NCBI GenBank assembly: GCA_964532155.1
Contig: CAZHGN010000036.1
Coordinates: forward strand, 1 to 14,626
Reading direction: 5' to 3'
DNA from: HGM11416 sp964532155
GTDB taxonomy: Bacteria > Bacillota > Clostridia > Christensenellales > Borkfalkiaceae
DNA: 14,626 nt
A model generated the notes under the pieces. That model saw only the letters and a program-made list of their open reading frames with translations. It searched no databases and was not told the DNA's origin. This document shows, piece by piece, positions 1-7,316 of this stretch; positions within the stretch are counted from its first letter, which is position 1, and each line of letters starts with the position of its first letter. The position numbers and the translations under genes were made by a program.

Positions 1-54
1 CGGCGATTCGAGCAGTCACTTCGGCGATTCGAGCAGTCACTTCGGCGATTCGAG
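1..54 (+). repeat. 21-bp exact tandem repeat coding for a GDSSSHF heptapeptide
   Basis: Bases 1-21 and 22-42 are identical, and a third partial copy runs 43-54. The unit is in frame and encodes Gly-Asp-Ser-Ser-Ser-His-Phe at the start of the visible metallophosphatase frame. The copy number upstream is unknown because the array runs into the window edge. It probably forms a flexible extracellular linker. Confidence 0.95.
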
Positions 55-1537
55 CGGGCAAACCGGCGGTCAAACAAGCGACACAAAAACGCTCACTTTC
101 GTTTCGATAAACGATATACACGGCTACGTAGAGCAGTCAAATGGCGTGAACGGTTTATCGAACACGGCGACGGCTATCGACAAAATGTCGACGTATTACT
201 CGTCGTCCGTAAAGAACGGCGACGTTCGCGACGATATCGTTTTGTTCGGCAACGGCGACATGTTCCAAGGCTCCGCCATTTCCAATATGAGTTACGGCAA
301 ATCGGTTATCGAGGCAATGAACGTCATGCGCTTTGACGCAATGAGCCTCGGCAACCACGAATTCGATTGGGGGCTTGACAAAATAACGGCGTATTTCGAC
401 GGAGACGAGACTAACGGAGAGGCAAACTTTCCCCTCGTTGCCGCCAACGTTTATCAAAAATCCCAATCCAAATATATCGCCGACATAAGCGATGACGACA
501 ACGTAGTTAACGGCGTTATCGTGGAAAAAGAGGGCGTTAAAGTGGGGCTTATAGGCGTTATCGGACCTTGCGAAAACTCCATTTTGGCGGCGCGCGTGGA
601 AGATTATTCTTTTAGTCAAGATTATATCGTCGACCGCGTAACGAAGATCGCAAAAGAACTGAAATCCGACGGCGCCGAAATTATTTCGCTTAATATTCAT
701 TACAGCGACTATTATAATAACAAATTCGCAAACATCACCGACGGCGGCGAATACCTCATCGACGTGCTGTTCAACGGTCACACACATTCCAAATATAAAG
801 ACGCCGTCGAGCGCGGCGACGGAACCTTTTTGCCGGTAGTTCAAGCGGGTGCAAACAACCAAGCGTTTGGCTACGTTAAAATTTCTTACAACCAAACGAC
901 GGACGAAAAAGACGTTCTTTCCTACGGTTATAAAGAAATAACCAATAAAGACACGGCTTACGACGCCGAAGTAGAAAAGGTACTGACCGATTACAGAAAC
1001 AACCTTATCGCGCAGCTTCCCGTACTCGCCGTTTCCGACGTTACCGTACGTAGCAAGTCCTACCTATATAATTACGTTGCCAAACTTATGCTTACGGCGC
1101 TCGGCACCGACTATGCAATTTCCAACACGGGCGGCATACGTAGCACCGGGGGTATTACAGCGGGCAATGCAATAAAAGAAGACAGCTTTTACGAAATAAT
1201 ACCGTTTGACAACGAACTTTTCGTGGTGGAAATGACAGGCGACGGATTGTACCGCTACCTTACCGAAGACGAAAAAAACAAAAAACTATTTTACGGCGTT
1301 AAAGCGGGCAAAAGCGACTATAAAGCGCTCGAAGGCGATACTTCTTATTACAAGGTAGCCATTATCGATTACGTATATACCGGCACATATTTCCAGCCGT
1401 ATAAGCAGTACGTAAAACAAGAGACTAACACTTACGTAATGATCCGCGATCTTTTAGTAGAAGACGCAAGGCTTTGCGGCGAAGCAAACGCGCGCTGGAG
1501 CTATAACAACGCGCCCCGACTCGGCTATATGCTTTAA
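2..1537 (+). CDS. 5'-nucleotidase / cyclic-nucleotide phosphodiesterase family metallophosphatase, 5' end outside window
   Basis: The reading frame is open from base 2, so the gene begins upstream of the window; 511 codons are visible. After a Gly/Asp/Ser/His-rich linker (visible codons 1-30) comes a calcineurin-like phosphoesterase domain with the metal-binding blocks of the UshA/CpdB family: NDIHG (bases 110-124), GDMFQG, GNHEFDWG (from base 350), a lone His in NIHYSD, and GHTH (776-787). All seven expected metal ligands and the NHxxD catalytic pair are present. The C-terminal 5'-nucleotidase domain follows, with the substrate-loop block SNTGGIRS and then IIPFDNELFVVEMTG. Family members remove phosphate from nucleotides or open 2',3'-cyclic nucleotides outside the cell, which fits a linker that would follow an export signal or another domain lying off the left edge. 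No LPXTG or membrane anchor is seen at the C-terminus. The exact substrate cannot be told. The gene is convergent with rplS. Confidence 0.93.
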   Translation, partial: GDSSSHFGDSSSHFGDSSGQTGGQTSDTKTLTFVSINDIHGYVEQSNGVNGLSNTATAIDKMSTYYSSSVKNGDVRDDIVLFGNGDMFQGSAISNMSYGKSVIEAMNVMRFDAMSLGNHEFDWGLDKITAYFDGDETNGEANFPLVAANVYQKSQSKYIADISDDDNVVNGVIVEKEGVKVGLIGVIGPCENSILAARVEDYSFSQDYIVDRVTKIAKELKSDGAEIISLNIHYSDYYNNKFANITDGGEYLIDVLFNGHTHSKYKDAVERGDGTFLPVVQAGANNQAFGYVKISYNQTTDEKDVLSYGYKEITNKDTAYDAEVEKVLTDYRNNLIAQLPVLAVSDVTVRSKSYLYNYVAKLMLTALGTDYAISNTGGIRSTGGITAGNAIKEDSFYEIIPFDNELFVVEMTGDGLYRYLTEDEKNKKLFYGVKAGKSDYKALEGDTSYYKVAIIDYVYTGTYFQPYKQYVKQETNTYVMIRDLLVEDARLCGEANARWSYNNAPRLGYML

Positions 1538-1593
1538 GTAAACCGTTTTAAGTAGCCGTCAACCAAAACGCGAGCTATTACACACCAAAAAAC

Positions 1594-1637
1594 AAAACTC
1601 CCGATCGAACCGAGCTTGCGGTTTTCGGGAGTTTTTT
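1594..1637 (+). terminator. Intrinsic terminator of the metallophosphatase gene
   Basis: A GC-rich inverted repeat (CTCCCGA... pairing with ...TCGGGAG, extended inward by CGAACCG/CGGTTTT) is followed by six T residues, 57 bases after the stop codon. The A-rich sequence on the other side could give weaker termination for the opposing rplS transcript as well. Confidence 0.88.
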
Positions 1638-1690
1638 ATATCATGCTAAAACAAACGCTTTCGTAGCCGCCCCTTTTTTAAACGCAAACG

Positions 1691-1722
1691 AAAAACGCGC
1701 CGAGCAAATGCCCTGCGCGCTT
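1691..1722 (-). terminator. Probable intrinsic terminator of rplS
   Basis: Read on the minus strand just after the rplS stop codon, CGCGC pairs with GCGCG, flanked by two A-T pairs and one bulged G, and is followed by five T residues. The stem is short, so this is less certain than the terminator at 1594-1637. Confidence 0.55.
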
Positions 1723-1738
1723 AAATTCGTTTGATTGA

Positions 1739-2083
1739 TTAGATTAATTCTTTAACCTTGGCAGCTTTACCCGTACGACCCCTGAGATAGTAGAGTTTAG
1801 CTCTTCTGACTTTACCGCGTCTTACGACGTCTACCTTAGCAACCTTCGGTGAATGGATGGGGAAGGTTCTTTCTACGCCGATACCGAAAGAAAGTCTTCT
1901 TACGGTGAAGGTTTCGCTGATTCCGCCGTGTCTTTTTGCGATAACGACGCCCTCGAAAATTTGAATTCTCGTCTTGTCGCCCTCGATAACCTCGAAAGAT
2001 ACTCTTACGGTGTCACCAACGCTGAAAGAAGGAATTTCGGCTTTAAGGTTTTCCTGATTGATTTGCTCAATAATATTTGCCAT
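1739..2083 (-). CDS. rplS: 50S ribosomal protein L19
   Basis: The 114-residue product matches the usual length of bacterial L19 and carries its characteristic blocks: IQIFEGVVIAKRHGG (residues 41-55), ETFTVRRLSFGIGVERTFPIHSP and, near the C-terminus, RRAKLYYLRGRTGKAAKVKE. L19 sits at the 30S-50S interface of the ribosome. The start at 2083 is supported by AGGAGG at 2095-2100, with a somewhat long spacer of 11 bases. In most Firmicutes rplS closes an rpsP-rimM-trmD-rplS operon. Here the upstream neighbour is a DUF1292 gene 174 bases away, and the gene has its own promoter and leader, so it appears to be transcribed alone. Confidence 0.98.
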   Translation of the reverse strand: MANIIEQINQENLKAEIPSFSVGDTVRVSFEVIEGDKTRIQIFEGVVIAKRHGGISETFTVRRLSFGIGVERTFPIHSPKVAKVDVVRRGKVRRAKLYYLRGRTGKAAKVKELI

Positions 2084-2094
2084 TATGACTTATA

Positions 2095-2135
2095 CCTCCT
2101 ATATTACTAAGCGTTCGTTGCCATTCTGCAAGAGG
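2095..2135 (-). promoter_or_regulatory. rplS leader with possible pairing to the ribosome binding site
   Basis: In the roughly 65-base leader of rplS, CCTCTT (complement of 2130-2135) can pair with the AGGAGG ribosome binding site (2095-2100), using one G-U pair and enclosing 29 bases. Ribosomal protein mRNAs are often controlled by such leaders, and an L19 leader RNA is known in Firmicutes. Whether this is the same motif cannot be decided by eye. Sequestration of the binding site is inference. Confidence 0.35.
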
Positions 2136-2156
2136 ACCGCCCGAAGTCACTACGAC

Positions 2157-2185
2157 ATTTTATCATAACCGACGAATGCAAGCAA
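2157..2185 (-). promoter_or_regulatory. Promoter of rplS
   Basis: On the minus strand TTGCTT (2180-2185) and TAAAAT (2157-2162) are separated by 17 bases, and TG lies one base before the -10 hexamer (extended -10). Transcription would start near 2150. Confidence 0.7.
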
Positions 2186-2257
2186 GCGTTTTTAACCCGT
2201 TTTTTAAAAATAGTTAAAAATGTACTCGTTTTTCGGCTCGATTATAAGGTTTTAGCC

Positions 2258-2725
2258 TTATTCTTCGTCAGGCTTATCGTTTTTTGTGCAGTTGCAAGTA
2301 TCGCAATCGTCCTCGCAAGTGCAAGTATCGCAATCGTCCTCGCAAGTGCAAGAAAGGCATTCGCGGCCGTCAAGCTCGGCAGCCTCTTCCGAAGCCGCAA
2401 GTTCTTCCATCTCGTTGCAGAACTGTTCGTAAATCTTTTCGAGAAGCTCTTCGTCCTCGACCGGCTTAAGGTCGGCGCTGCCGTCCTCGTTCTCCTCGCC
2501 CGCTTCGAAGATGACTACGCTCTCGCTATCCAAGCCCTCGATTTCCTCAGCCGGCAAAAAGAATACGTACCACTTGCCGTTAAACTGAGTTCCGCCGACG
2601 TGCGAAAACTTATAGCCTTTGCCGGATTCGTCGAAAAGCTCAACGAGCTCTTCTTCGCCGCAACAACCGCAATCGCAGTCGTGTCCGTGTTCATGTTCGT
2701 GTTCGTGTAATTTTTTTTCGTCCAT
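2258..2725 (-). CDS. DUF1292 (YrzB-like) protein with His-rich and Cys-rich tails
   Basis: The core at about residues 24-110 resembles DUF1292/UPF0473: LVELFDESGKGYKFSHVG, then KWYVFFLPAEE, VVIFEAGEENEDG and PVEDEELLEKIYEQF. The family is small and acidic, with no established function. Its position downstream of ruvX matches the conserved Firmicutes order ruvX-yrzB. Unusual for the family are both ends: an N-terminal run of alternating His and Glu (residues 7-15) followed by Cys 17, 19, 21 and 22, and a C-terminal region with nine cysteines (123-146) built on a duplicated TCEDDCDTC unit. These ends could bind zinc or another soft metal (inference). The start at 2725 is supported by GGAG seven bases upstream. 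No clear intrinsic terminator follows; only a short ATAAGG/CCTTAT stem without a T tract is seen at the 3' end. Confidence 0.85.
   Translation of the reverse strand: MDEKKLHEHEHEHGHDCDCGCCGEEELVELFDESGKGYKFSHVGGTQFNGKWYVFFLPAEEIEGLDSESVVIFEAGEENEDGSADLKPVEDEELLEKIYEQFCNEMEELAASEEAAELDGRECLSCTCEDDCDTCTCEDDCDTCNCTKNDKPDEE
2294..2347 (-). repeat. 27-bp exact tandem duplication inside the DUF1292 gene
   Basis: Bases 2294-2320 and 2321-2347 are identical and each is codon-aligned, encoding TCEDDCDTC. The lack of any synonymous difference points to a recent duplication. Confidence 0.95.
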
Positions 2726-2808
2726 TTTTATACTCCGATTTGTTTTTTACCTTTTAAGGTGTTTTTATTCAACGGCAAACGCCGCATATTTAACTTTTGT
2801 TTGTTATT

Positions 2809-3237
2809 TTAATCCTTATTCTCGAAAGCGACCTTGCGCATATAATCTTCGAGAATAAACGAAGCCGCCACCGCGTCCACAACCGTTTTGCGCTTATCGC
2901 GGCGCATATCCTCGCTTATAAGCACCCTGTGCGCCTCTCGCGTGGAAAAACGCTCGTCAAACGCCACGACCTTAATGCTCGTATTCGCCTCGAGCTCGGC
3001 GATAAACGCGCGCGTTTTCACCGTTTGCTCGCTGTCGCTTCCGTCAAAATTTAGGGGCAAACCGCAAACGATTTCGTCCGCACAGCGTTCCTCCGCCTTT
3101 TTAACGAGGTACTTTACGTCGACGGCAAGGTTTTTGCGCCAATACGTTTCTTGCGGCAACGCCATGCTCCCGAACGGATCGGAAACGGCAATGCCTATTC
3201 TTTTGTCGCCTATATCGAACGCTATATATTTTTTCAT
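2809..3237 (-). CDS. ruvX: RuvX/YqgF-type Holliday junction resolvase-like nuclease
   Basis: The 142-residue protein has the RNase H-like fold signatures of YqgF: FDIGDKRIGIAVSD (residues 7-20), CGLPLNFDGS (58-67), FDERFST (93-99) and RKTVVDAVAASFILEDY (116-132). The putative catalytic acids are D8, E95 and D121. The family is implicated in 16S rRNA 5'-end processing and was proposed as an alternative Holliday junction resolvase. The start codon lies seven bases after the stop of the upstream transporter gene, with only a weak ribosome binding site, so translation is probably coupled to the transporter. The downstream DUF1292 gene, 83 bases away, is its usual partner; the usual upstream partner ireB is absent here. 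Confidence 0.96.
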   Translation of the reverse strand: MKKYIAFDIGDKRIGIAVSDPFGSMALPQETYWRKNLAVDVKYLVKKAEERCADEIVCGLPLNFDGSDSEQTVKTRAFIAELEANTSIKVVAFDERFSTREAHRVLISEDMRRDKRKTVVDAVAASFILEDYMRKVAFENKD

Positions 3238-3244
3238 TACCGAT

Positions 3245-4978
3245 TTATGCCTTTGCGTTTTCGTCTTTTTTTTGGTCTTCCATTTCCTTTACGGTCAGGT
3301 TATCGCCGTGCTTTACGAAAAGCATGGTTACGAACGAACACGCCGCGAAGAAGGCCGAATAGAAGAACAGCGGTCTCATGCTGCCGATCAAGTCCATTAC
3401 CAGGCCCGAAAGAACGGGGGTAAGAATTTGCGCCGCCATGCTTGCGGTGTAGTAGTACCCGGTGTATTTACCGACGTTGCCGCCCTTTGCAAGCTCGACG
3501 ACCATCGGGAACGAGTTGACGTTTATCGTCGCCCAGCCTATTCCGCCGACGACGAACAGCAAATCTATGAGAATCGACGGCGTAGTCGAATCGAAGAACG
3601 CTATCGTGAAGAATGCCAACGAAAGGCAAGCAACGCCTATCAAAATACTTCTTTTTCTGCCGATTTTGCTTGCCAAAACGCCTGCCGGAATATACGAGAT
3701 AATTGCCGCCGCTTGCGCTATAAGCAAGGTTAAATTGAAGTTTTTGTGCAAAACGTTGGTCGCATACAGCGAATATTTAGAACTTACGGCGTTATAGCCT
3801 ATGTACCACAGTGCGACCGACGCAAGTATGAGTATCAGCGAAATAAACTTGGAACGATCCTTTTTACGAAGTTCTTTTATGCCGCCCTCGCTTGCGCCGC
3901 TCGTTTCCTTGACGTCGCTGTCGACGTAGTCTTCTATTTCGTCGCTTGCGGTGTCTATGCCGAGCCGTGCCGATTCTTCCTCCATTTCCTTAGCCCAAAG
4001 CGGTTCTTTTACAAGGAATATAAAGGCAACGAGCGCCGCCGCCATAAGTGCGCATACGGCGACGATATACCAAGTGAACGATGCCGACTGGTTTGCGAGA
4101 TTGGAAGTTCCGAACACCATTCCGAGCATCAAAACTATCATTGCGCCCGCCGTTCCCATAAGGTTTATTACTGCGTTCCCCTGCGAGCGAAGCGGTTTTA
4201 TCGTAACGTCGGGCATAAGCGCTACCGCGGGCGATCTGAACGTCGCCATCGCCACGAGCGTTAGAAGAAGCATTAGAATAAAGAATATAAGCGGAACGGG
4301 GTTTGCAACCGTTTTTTGCCATGCATAATTGCTGTGCGCCTCGCCCACGAGATTGGTATAAGCGTTTTGCTTGATAAGGTCGTCGCTTACCGTCTGACCT
4401 TCTTCGAGCACGACGTAAACCTTATTTTCGGCGTCGAAATAATAAACCGACTCGTAACCGATTTGTTCAAACCAAGTCTTCGCCTTCGTCTTTTGCTCGT
4501 CCGAAAGTTCGTCGTACGCCTTGTTAAAGCAAACGCGCGCGGCATAATCTTTGACGGTATATTCCTTGCTGACGGACTTATCGAAAACGTAGCTTTTTTC
4601 GGCGTTGGGAATAGTCGTATCGTTTTCCCAATAAAGCGTTTGCGCACTGCCTTCGTTTATTGCGATTTGCGCAAGCTGAGCGTTATCCGCAAACGACAAT
4701 CCGACAAACGCCGCTATGGCGACGATCGTGCCGATTATTATATACGGAGTGCGCTTGCCGTACTTCGTTTTCGTTTTATCCGAAAGCGCGCCGAATATCG
4801 GCAGCATAAACACGGCGAGAACGTTATCGAGCGCCATAATAACGCCCGACCACGTTTGGTTCATTCCGAACTTGTTGACGAGCATAAGCGGCACTATTGC
4901 CTCGTACGCCTGCCAAAAAGCACAAATCAGAAAGAAAGCAAATCCGACGAAAATCGTCTTTTTATAATTGAGTTTCAT
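3245..4978 (-). CDS. MFS transporter (sugar/cation symporter-like) with large external insertion
   Basis: The 577-residue protein has about twelve hydrophobic segments. The MFS signature GALSDKTKTKYGKRTPYI (residues 63-80) lies between helices 2 and 3, and a second-half counterpart SKIGRKRS is near 437-444. This signature style is close to glycoside/cation symporters and SLC45-like carriers, so a sugar is a plausible substrate, but none can be assigned. About 125 mostly polar residues (100-226) separate helix 3 from helix 4 and should face the outside. A charged cytoplasmic loop (about 325-378) separates the two halves. The ribosome binding site is weak. The gene is separated from the zinc ribbon gene by 118 bases, with no clear promoter between, and is seven bases from ruvX. 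This placement inside a housekeeping block suggests an insertion of the transporter. Confidence 0.9.
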   Translation of the reverse strand: MKLNYKKTIFVGFAFFLICAFWQAYEAIVPLMLVNKFGMNQTWSGVIMALDNVLAVFMLPIFGALSDKTKTKYGKRTPYIIIGTIVAIAAFVGLSFADNAQLAQIAINEGSAQTLYWENDTTIPNAEKSYVFDKSVSKEYTVKDYAARVCFNKAYDELSDEQKTKAKTWFEQIGYESVYYFDAENKVYVVLEEGQTVSDDLIKQNAYTNLVGEAHSNYAWQKTVANPVPLIFFILMLLLTLVAMATFRSPAVALMPDVTIKPLRSQGNAVINLMGTAGAMIVLMLGMVFGTSNLANQSASFTWYIVAVCALMAAALVAFIFLVKEPLWAKEMEEESARLGIDTASDEIEDYVDSDVKETSGASEGGIKELRKKDRSKFISLILILASVALWYIGYNAVSSKYSLYATNVLHKNFNLTLLIAQAAAIISYIPAGVLASKIGRKRSILIGVACLSLAFFTIAFFDSTTPSILIDLLFVVGGIGWATINVNSFPMVVELAKGGNVGKYTGYYYTASMAAQILTPVLSGLVMDLIGSMRPLFFYSAFFAACSFVTMLFVKHGDNLTVKEMEDQKKDENAKA

Positions 4979-5096
4979 AAAATTCCAACCTAACCTTATA
5001 GATTTTTCGGAAGTCGAATTTATTCGCCGAAAGTCGGCGACGATTAACGATTTTTTTTAAAAAAGCGGGATATAAGTCGATTATCCGATATTTCAG

Positions 5097-5810
5097 TTAA
5101 TTTTTTCTGAACAACAAAACGCGGCAATTCTCGCATTCCGTCATCGAATCTTCCTTTTTAAGCCTATCGAGTTGTTTCATCGAAAGTTCGGTTCCGCACG
5201 CTCCGCAATGGCAATCTTTTTCGCCCAAACCGTAAAGAATGGGGAACCGTTTATCCTTGCGCTTCTCGGCGTACTTTTCCATTATTTCGGCGGGAATACC
5301 CTTTGCGAGAACTTTGAGTTCGGCTTCGATTTTCTTCATTTCCGGCTCTAACGGTTTTTTGAACTTTTCGTATTCTTCGCCCGAGGTCTTGAGTTGTTCT
5401 TGATAGAACATCGTTTCCTTACGCAAGCGCGCGTATTGACGAGCGACCTCGTTCATCTCGTTTTCGGTGCGTTGAACCTTTTTCATAAGTTCGTCAAGCT
5501 TTTTAGCAAGCTCGTCCGCCTTACTCGCAAGATAGCCTATTTCCTTTTCCTCGGTAACGCCCTCTGCAATCGTGCTAAATTCGGCGTTATCCTCTTTTAT
5601 ACGCTCGAGCTCTTCGACAAGCGAAGCGTAAAGACCGCAAAGCTCGCTCGATTTAGCCTCGATACCGGCAAGCGTTTCGCTTACGGTAGATAAGAACTTG
5701 CGCGCCTTAACGCCGTTTTTGCGTGCCTCGCAGTCCCTGAGTTGCTTTTCGATAGCAAAAAGCTTTTTGTCTTCTTCCTGATATGCCAGAAGATTTTCTA
5801 TAACAGACAT
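5097..5810 (-). CDS. Coiled-coil protein with C4-type zinc ribbon (COG1579 family)
   Basis: The 237-residue protein is mostly long charged helices with heptad character (about residues 5-185), which predicts an antiparallel coiled coil. A C-terminal zinc ribbon follows, with ligands C202, C205, C226 and C229 (CGAC...CENC). The layout matches COG1579, whose members bind nucleic acid or partner proteins but lack a settled bacterial function apart from special cases such as HP0958/FlgZ. It sits 35 bases downstream of nif3, its frequent neighbour in Firmicutes, and is probably in the same transcript. GGAGG six bases before the ATG supports the start. An additional Cys (C200) sits next to the first ligand pair. 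Confidence 0.92.
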   Translation of the reverse strand: MSVIENLLAYQEEDKKLFAIEKQLRDCEARKNGVKARKFLSTVSETLAGIEAKSSELCGLYASLVEELERIKEDNAEFSTIAEGVTEEKEIGYLASKADELAKKLDELMKKVQRTENEMNEVARQYARLRKETMFYQEQLKTSGEEYEKFKKPLEPEMKKIEAELKVLAKGIPAEIMEKYAEKRKDKRFPILYGLGEKDCHCGACGTELSMKQLDRLKKEDSMTECENCRVLLFRKN

Positions 5811-5845
5811 ACTGTACCTCCGAGTTTTTATTCCGAAGATTTACC

Positions 5846-6613
5846 TTACATAAACCTTTCGTCGAGATAAAAACTGTAATTGATTTTATATTCGTCGCAC
5901 GTTTTGCTCGCAAACTCGCGCATGGCGATCGCCTCGCTCGCGTAGTGAGTCAGTTGCAAAACGCACTTGCCCTTTTCTAAGGCGGCAAGCAGAACGTGAT
6001 GGGGAATATCCGCGGAAACGAGCATTTCGCAATCGCTTGCGCGCGCTATGCTCCCTTCGTCAAGCCCCGCTCCGCAAAAGCTTGCTATTTTGTTTATTTT
6101 TTTATTTAGGTCGCCGAACACCCAAAAACGCTTGGTCCCGAGCTTGTCGGTGATTTTAGCCGTTTGCTGCGAAAAAGTACCGCCGTCCGCCGAAAAAGCA
6201 CGCCCGAAGCCTCGTCCGTCCGTCGTTTGCTCTAATACTTCAAACGATTTCGCGCCGCAAATACGGGCAAGTCCGTCGTCTATTCCGTCCAAAGCGGAAT
6301 CCAAACTCAAGTGCGTGGAATAAACGGTTATGCCCGACTCTATGCACCGAGTATAAACGCCGCGTTCCACTCTTTTTATCGGTCGATAAATGGCGGGGTG
6401 ATGGGTGATAACGAGCTTAGAGCCCGACTTTTCGGCAAAATCGACCACCGCCTCGGTTAGGTCGAGAGCAAAAACCACCGAGTCGGTTTGATCCTCTCTC
6501 CCCTGCAAAATAAGACCGCTGTTGTCGTACGCGCCGAGAATATCGCACGCGGCGGCAGATAGCGCAAGCGGCGCTTTTTCATTCATTATATCGAGTATCT
6601 CAGCAATCTTCAT
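5846..6613 (-). CDS. Nif3-like dinuclear metal center protein (DUF34, YqfO/YbgI family)
   Basis: The 255-residue length corresponds to the compact E. coli YbgI type, without the PII-like insertion found in B. subtilis YqfO. Key blocks are YDNSGL (29-34), ITHHP (69-73), STHLSLDSALDGIDD (99-113) and THYASE (222-227). The expected metal ligands H71, H72, D105, H223 and E227 are present. Family members form hexameric toroids with a two-metal site; they have been linked to GTP cyclohydrolase-like activity and metal insertion, but the role is not settled. The gene starts inside the end of trmK, with a 14-base overlap, and has AGGAG seven bases before its ATG. Such tight coupling to trmK is usual in Firmicutes. 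Confidence 0.95.
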   Translation of the reverse strand: MKIAEILDIMNEKAPLALSAAACDILGAYDNSGLILQGREDQTDSVVFALDLTEAVVDFAEKSGSKLVITHHPAIYRPIKRVERGVYTRCIESGITVYSTHLSLDSALDGIDDGLARICGAKSFEVLEQTTDGRGFGRAFSADGGTFSQQTAKITDKLGTKRFWVFGDLNKKINKIASFCGAGLDEGSIARASDCEMLVSADIPHHVLLAALEKGKCVLQLTHYASEAIAMREFASKTCDEYKINYSFYLDERFM

Positions 6614-7253
6614 GCAAAAGCTCCTTTAACGCGTTAATTCTGCGTTCGAACTCGTTTTTATCCGTATCGGAAACGACTTTTTTTTGATAAGCGCGCGCCT
6701 TTTCAAGTTCTTTTTTCAGATAAGCGACGAAATCGCTCGGCATTTCTTGCAGATTAGTCCGTCCGTATTCGAATTCATCAGCCGAATAAGGCGAGCATTC
6801 CGCGCCGATTTTAGCCACGATCAAATGATAAAAACGTCCGTCGCAAAAGGTGTAATCCTTAATAATTCCGTAGCCGCTCCGTTCGAGATATTGTCTGACT
6901 TTGGCTTGATTTTTCATTGGCGAAAGCACCGCCGTTTGCGGTTTAAAAGGTGCTTCGCTCAAAATTTTAACCGTTTCTTCGCCACCCATTCCGGCAATAA
7001 GCACGACCTCGCAAGGGCTAAAACCGGTAAGACCGTCGCACACGACGGCTTTTACCTTGCCGCAAGCGATATACGGAGCAAGCAACCGCTTTGCCTTTTC
7101 GAGGCTGGGCGCCGAAATATCGGAAACGGTTACGTTTGAACATTTACCCGAATCGAGAACGGCTTGCGCCGCGTAACCGTGGTCGCAACCGACGTCCGCA
7201 AACGAACCGCAATGCGGTATTTCCGATACTATAATTTGTAATCGTTTATTCAT
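6600..7253 (-). CDS. trmK: tRNA (adenine(22)-N1)-methyltransferase
   Basis: The 217-residue protein has the class I methyltransferase motifs of TrmK/YqfN: FADVGCDHGY (residues 18-27) for the SAM-binding loop, SDISAPSLEKA (44-54), and IAGMGGEET (86-94), which takes the place of the catalytic motif IV region. A helical C-terminal part (about 165-217) is the coiled-coil domain typical of TrmK and thought to help bind tRNA. The enzyme methylates A22 in the D-arm of tRNA. It lies 63 bases downstream of rpoD and overlaps nif3, as in B. subtilis. The start at 7253 has no evident ribosome binding site, although the protein aligns well from this Met. Confidence 0.94.
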   Translation of the reverse strand: MNKRLQIIVSEIPHCGSFADVGCDHGYAAQAVLDSGKCSNVTVSDISAPSLEKAKRLLAPYIACGKVKAVVCDGLTGFSPCEVVLIAGMGGEETVKILSEAPFKPQTAVLSPMKNQAKVRQYLERSGYGIIKDYTFCDGRFYHLIVAKIGAECSPYSADEFEYGRTNLQEMPSDFVAYLKKELEKARAYQKKVVSDTDKNEFERRINALKELLHEDC

Positions 7254-7316
7254 TATTGTTGATTTAGCGCTTGCGAATTATTCGCGAAAACGCCGATAAC
7301 GGACTTATAGCCCGAC

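Noticed and set aside
155..895. 246-codon minus-strand open frame opposite the metallophosphatase
   Set aside because: It is antisense to a gene with intact catalytic motifs, and its translation resembles no family.
5024..5039. CGCCGA/TCGGCG hairpin between the zinc ribbon and transporter genes
   Set aside because: On the minus strand no T tract follows, so it is not a terminator, and on the plus strand the T run is too far away.
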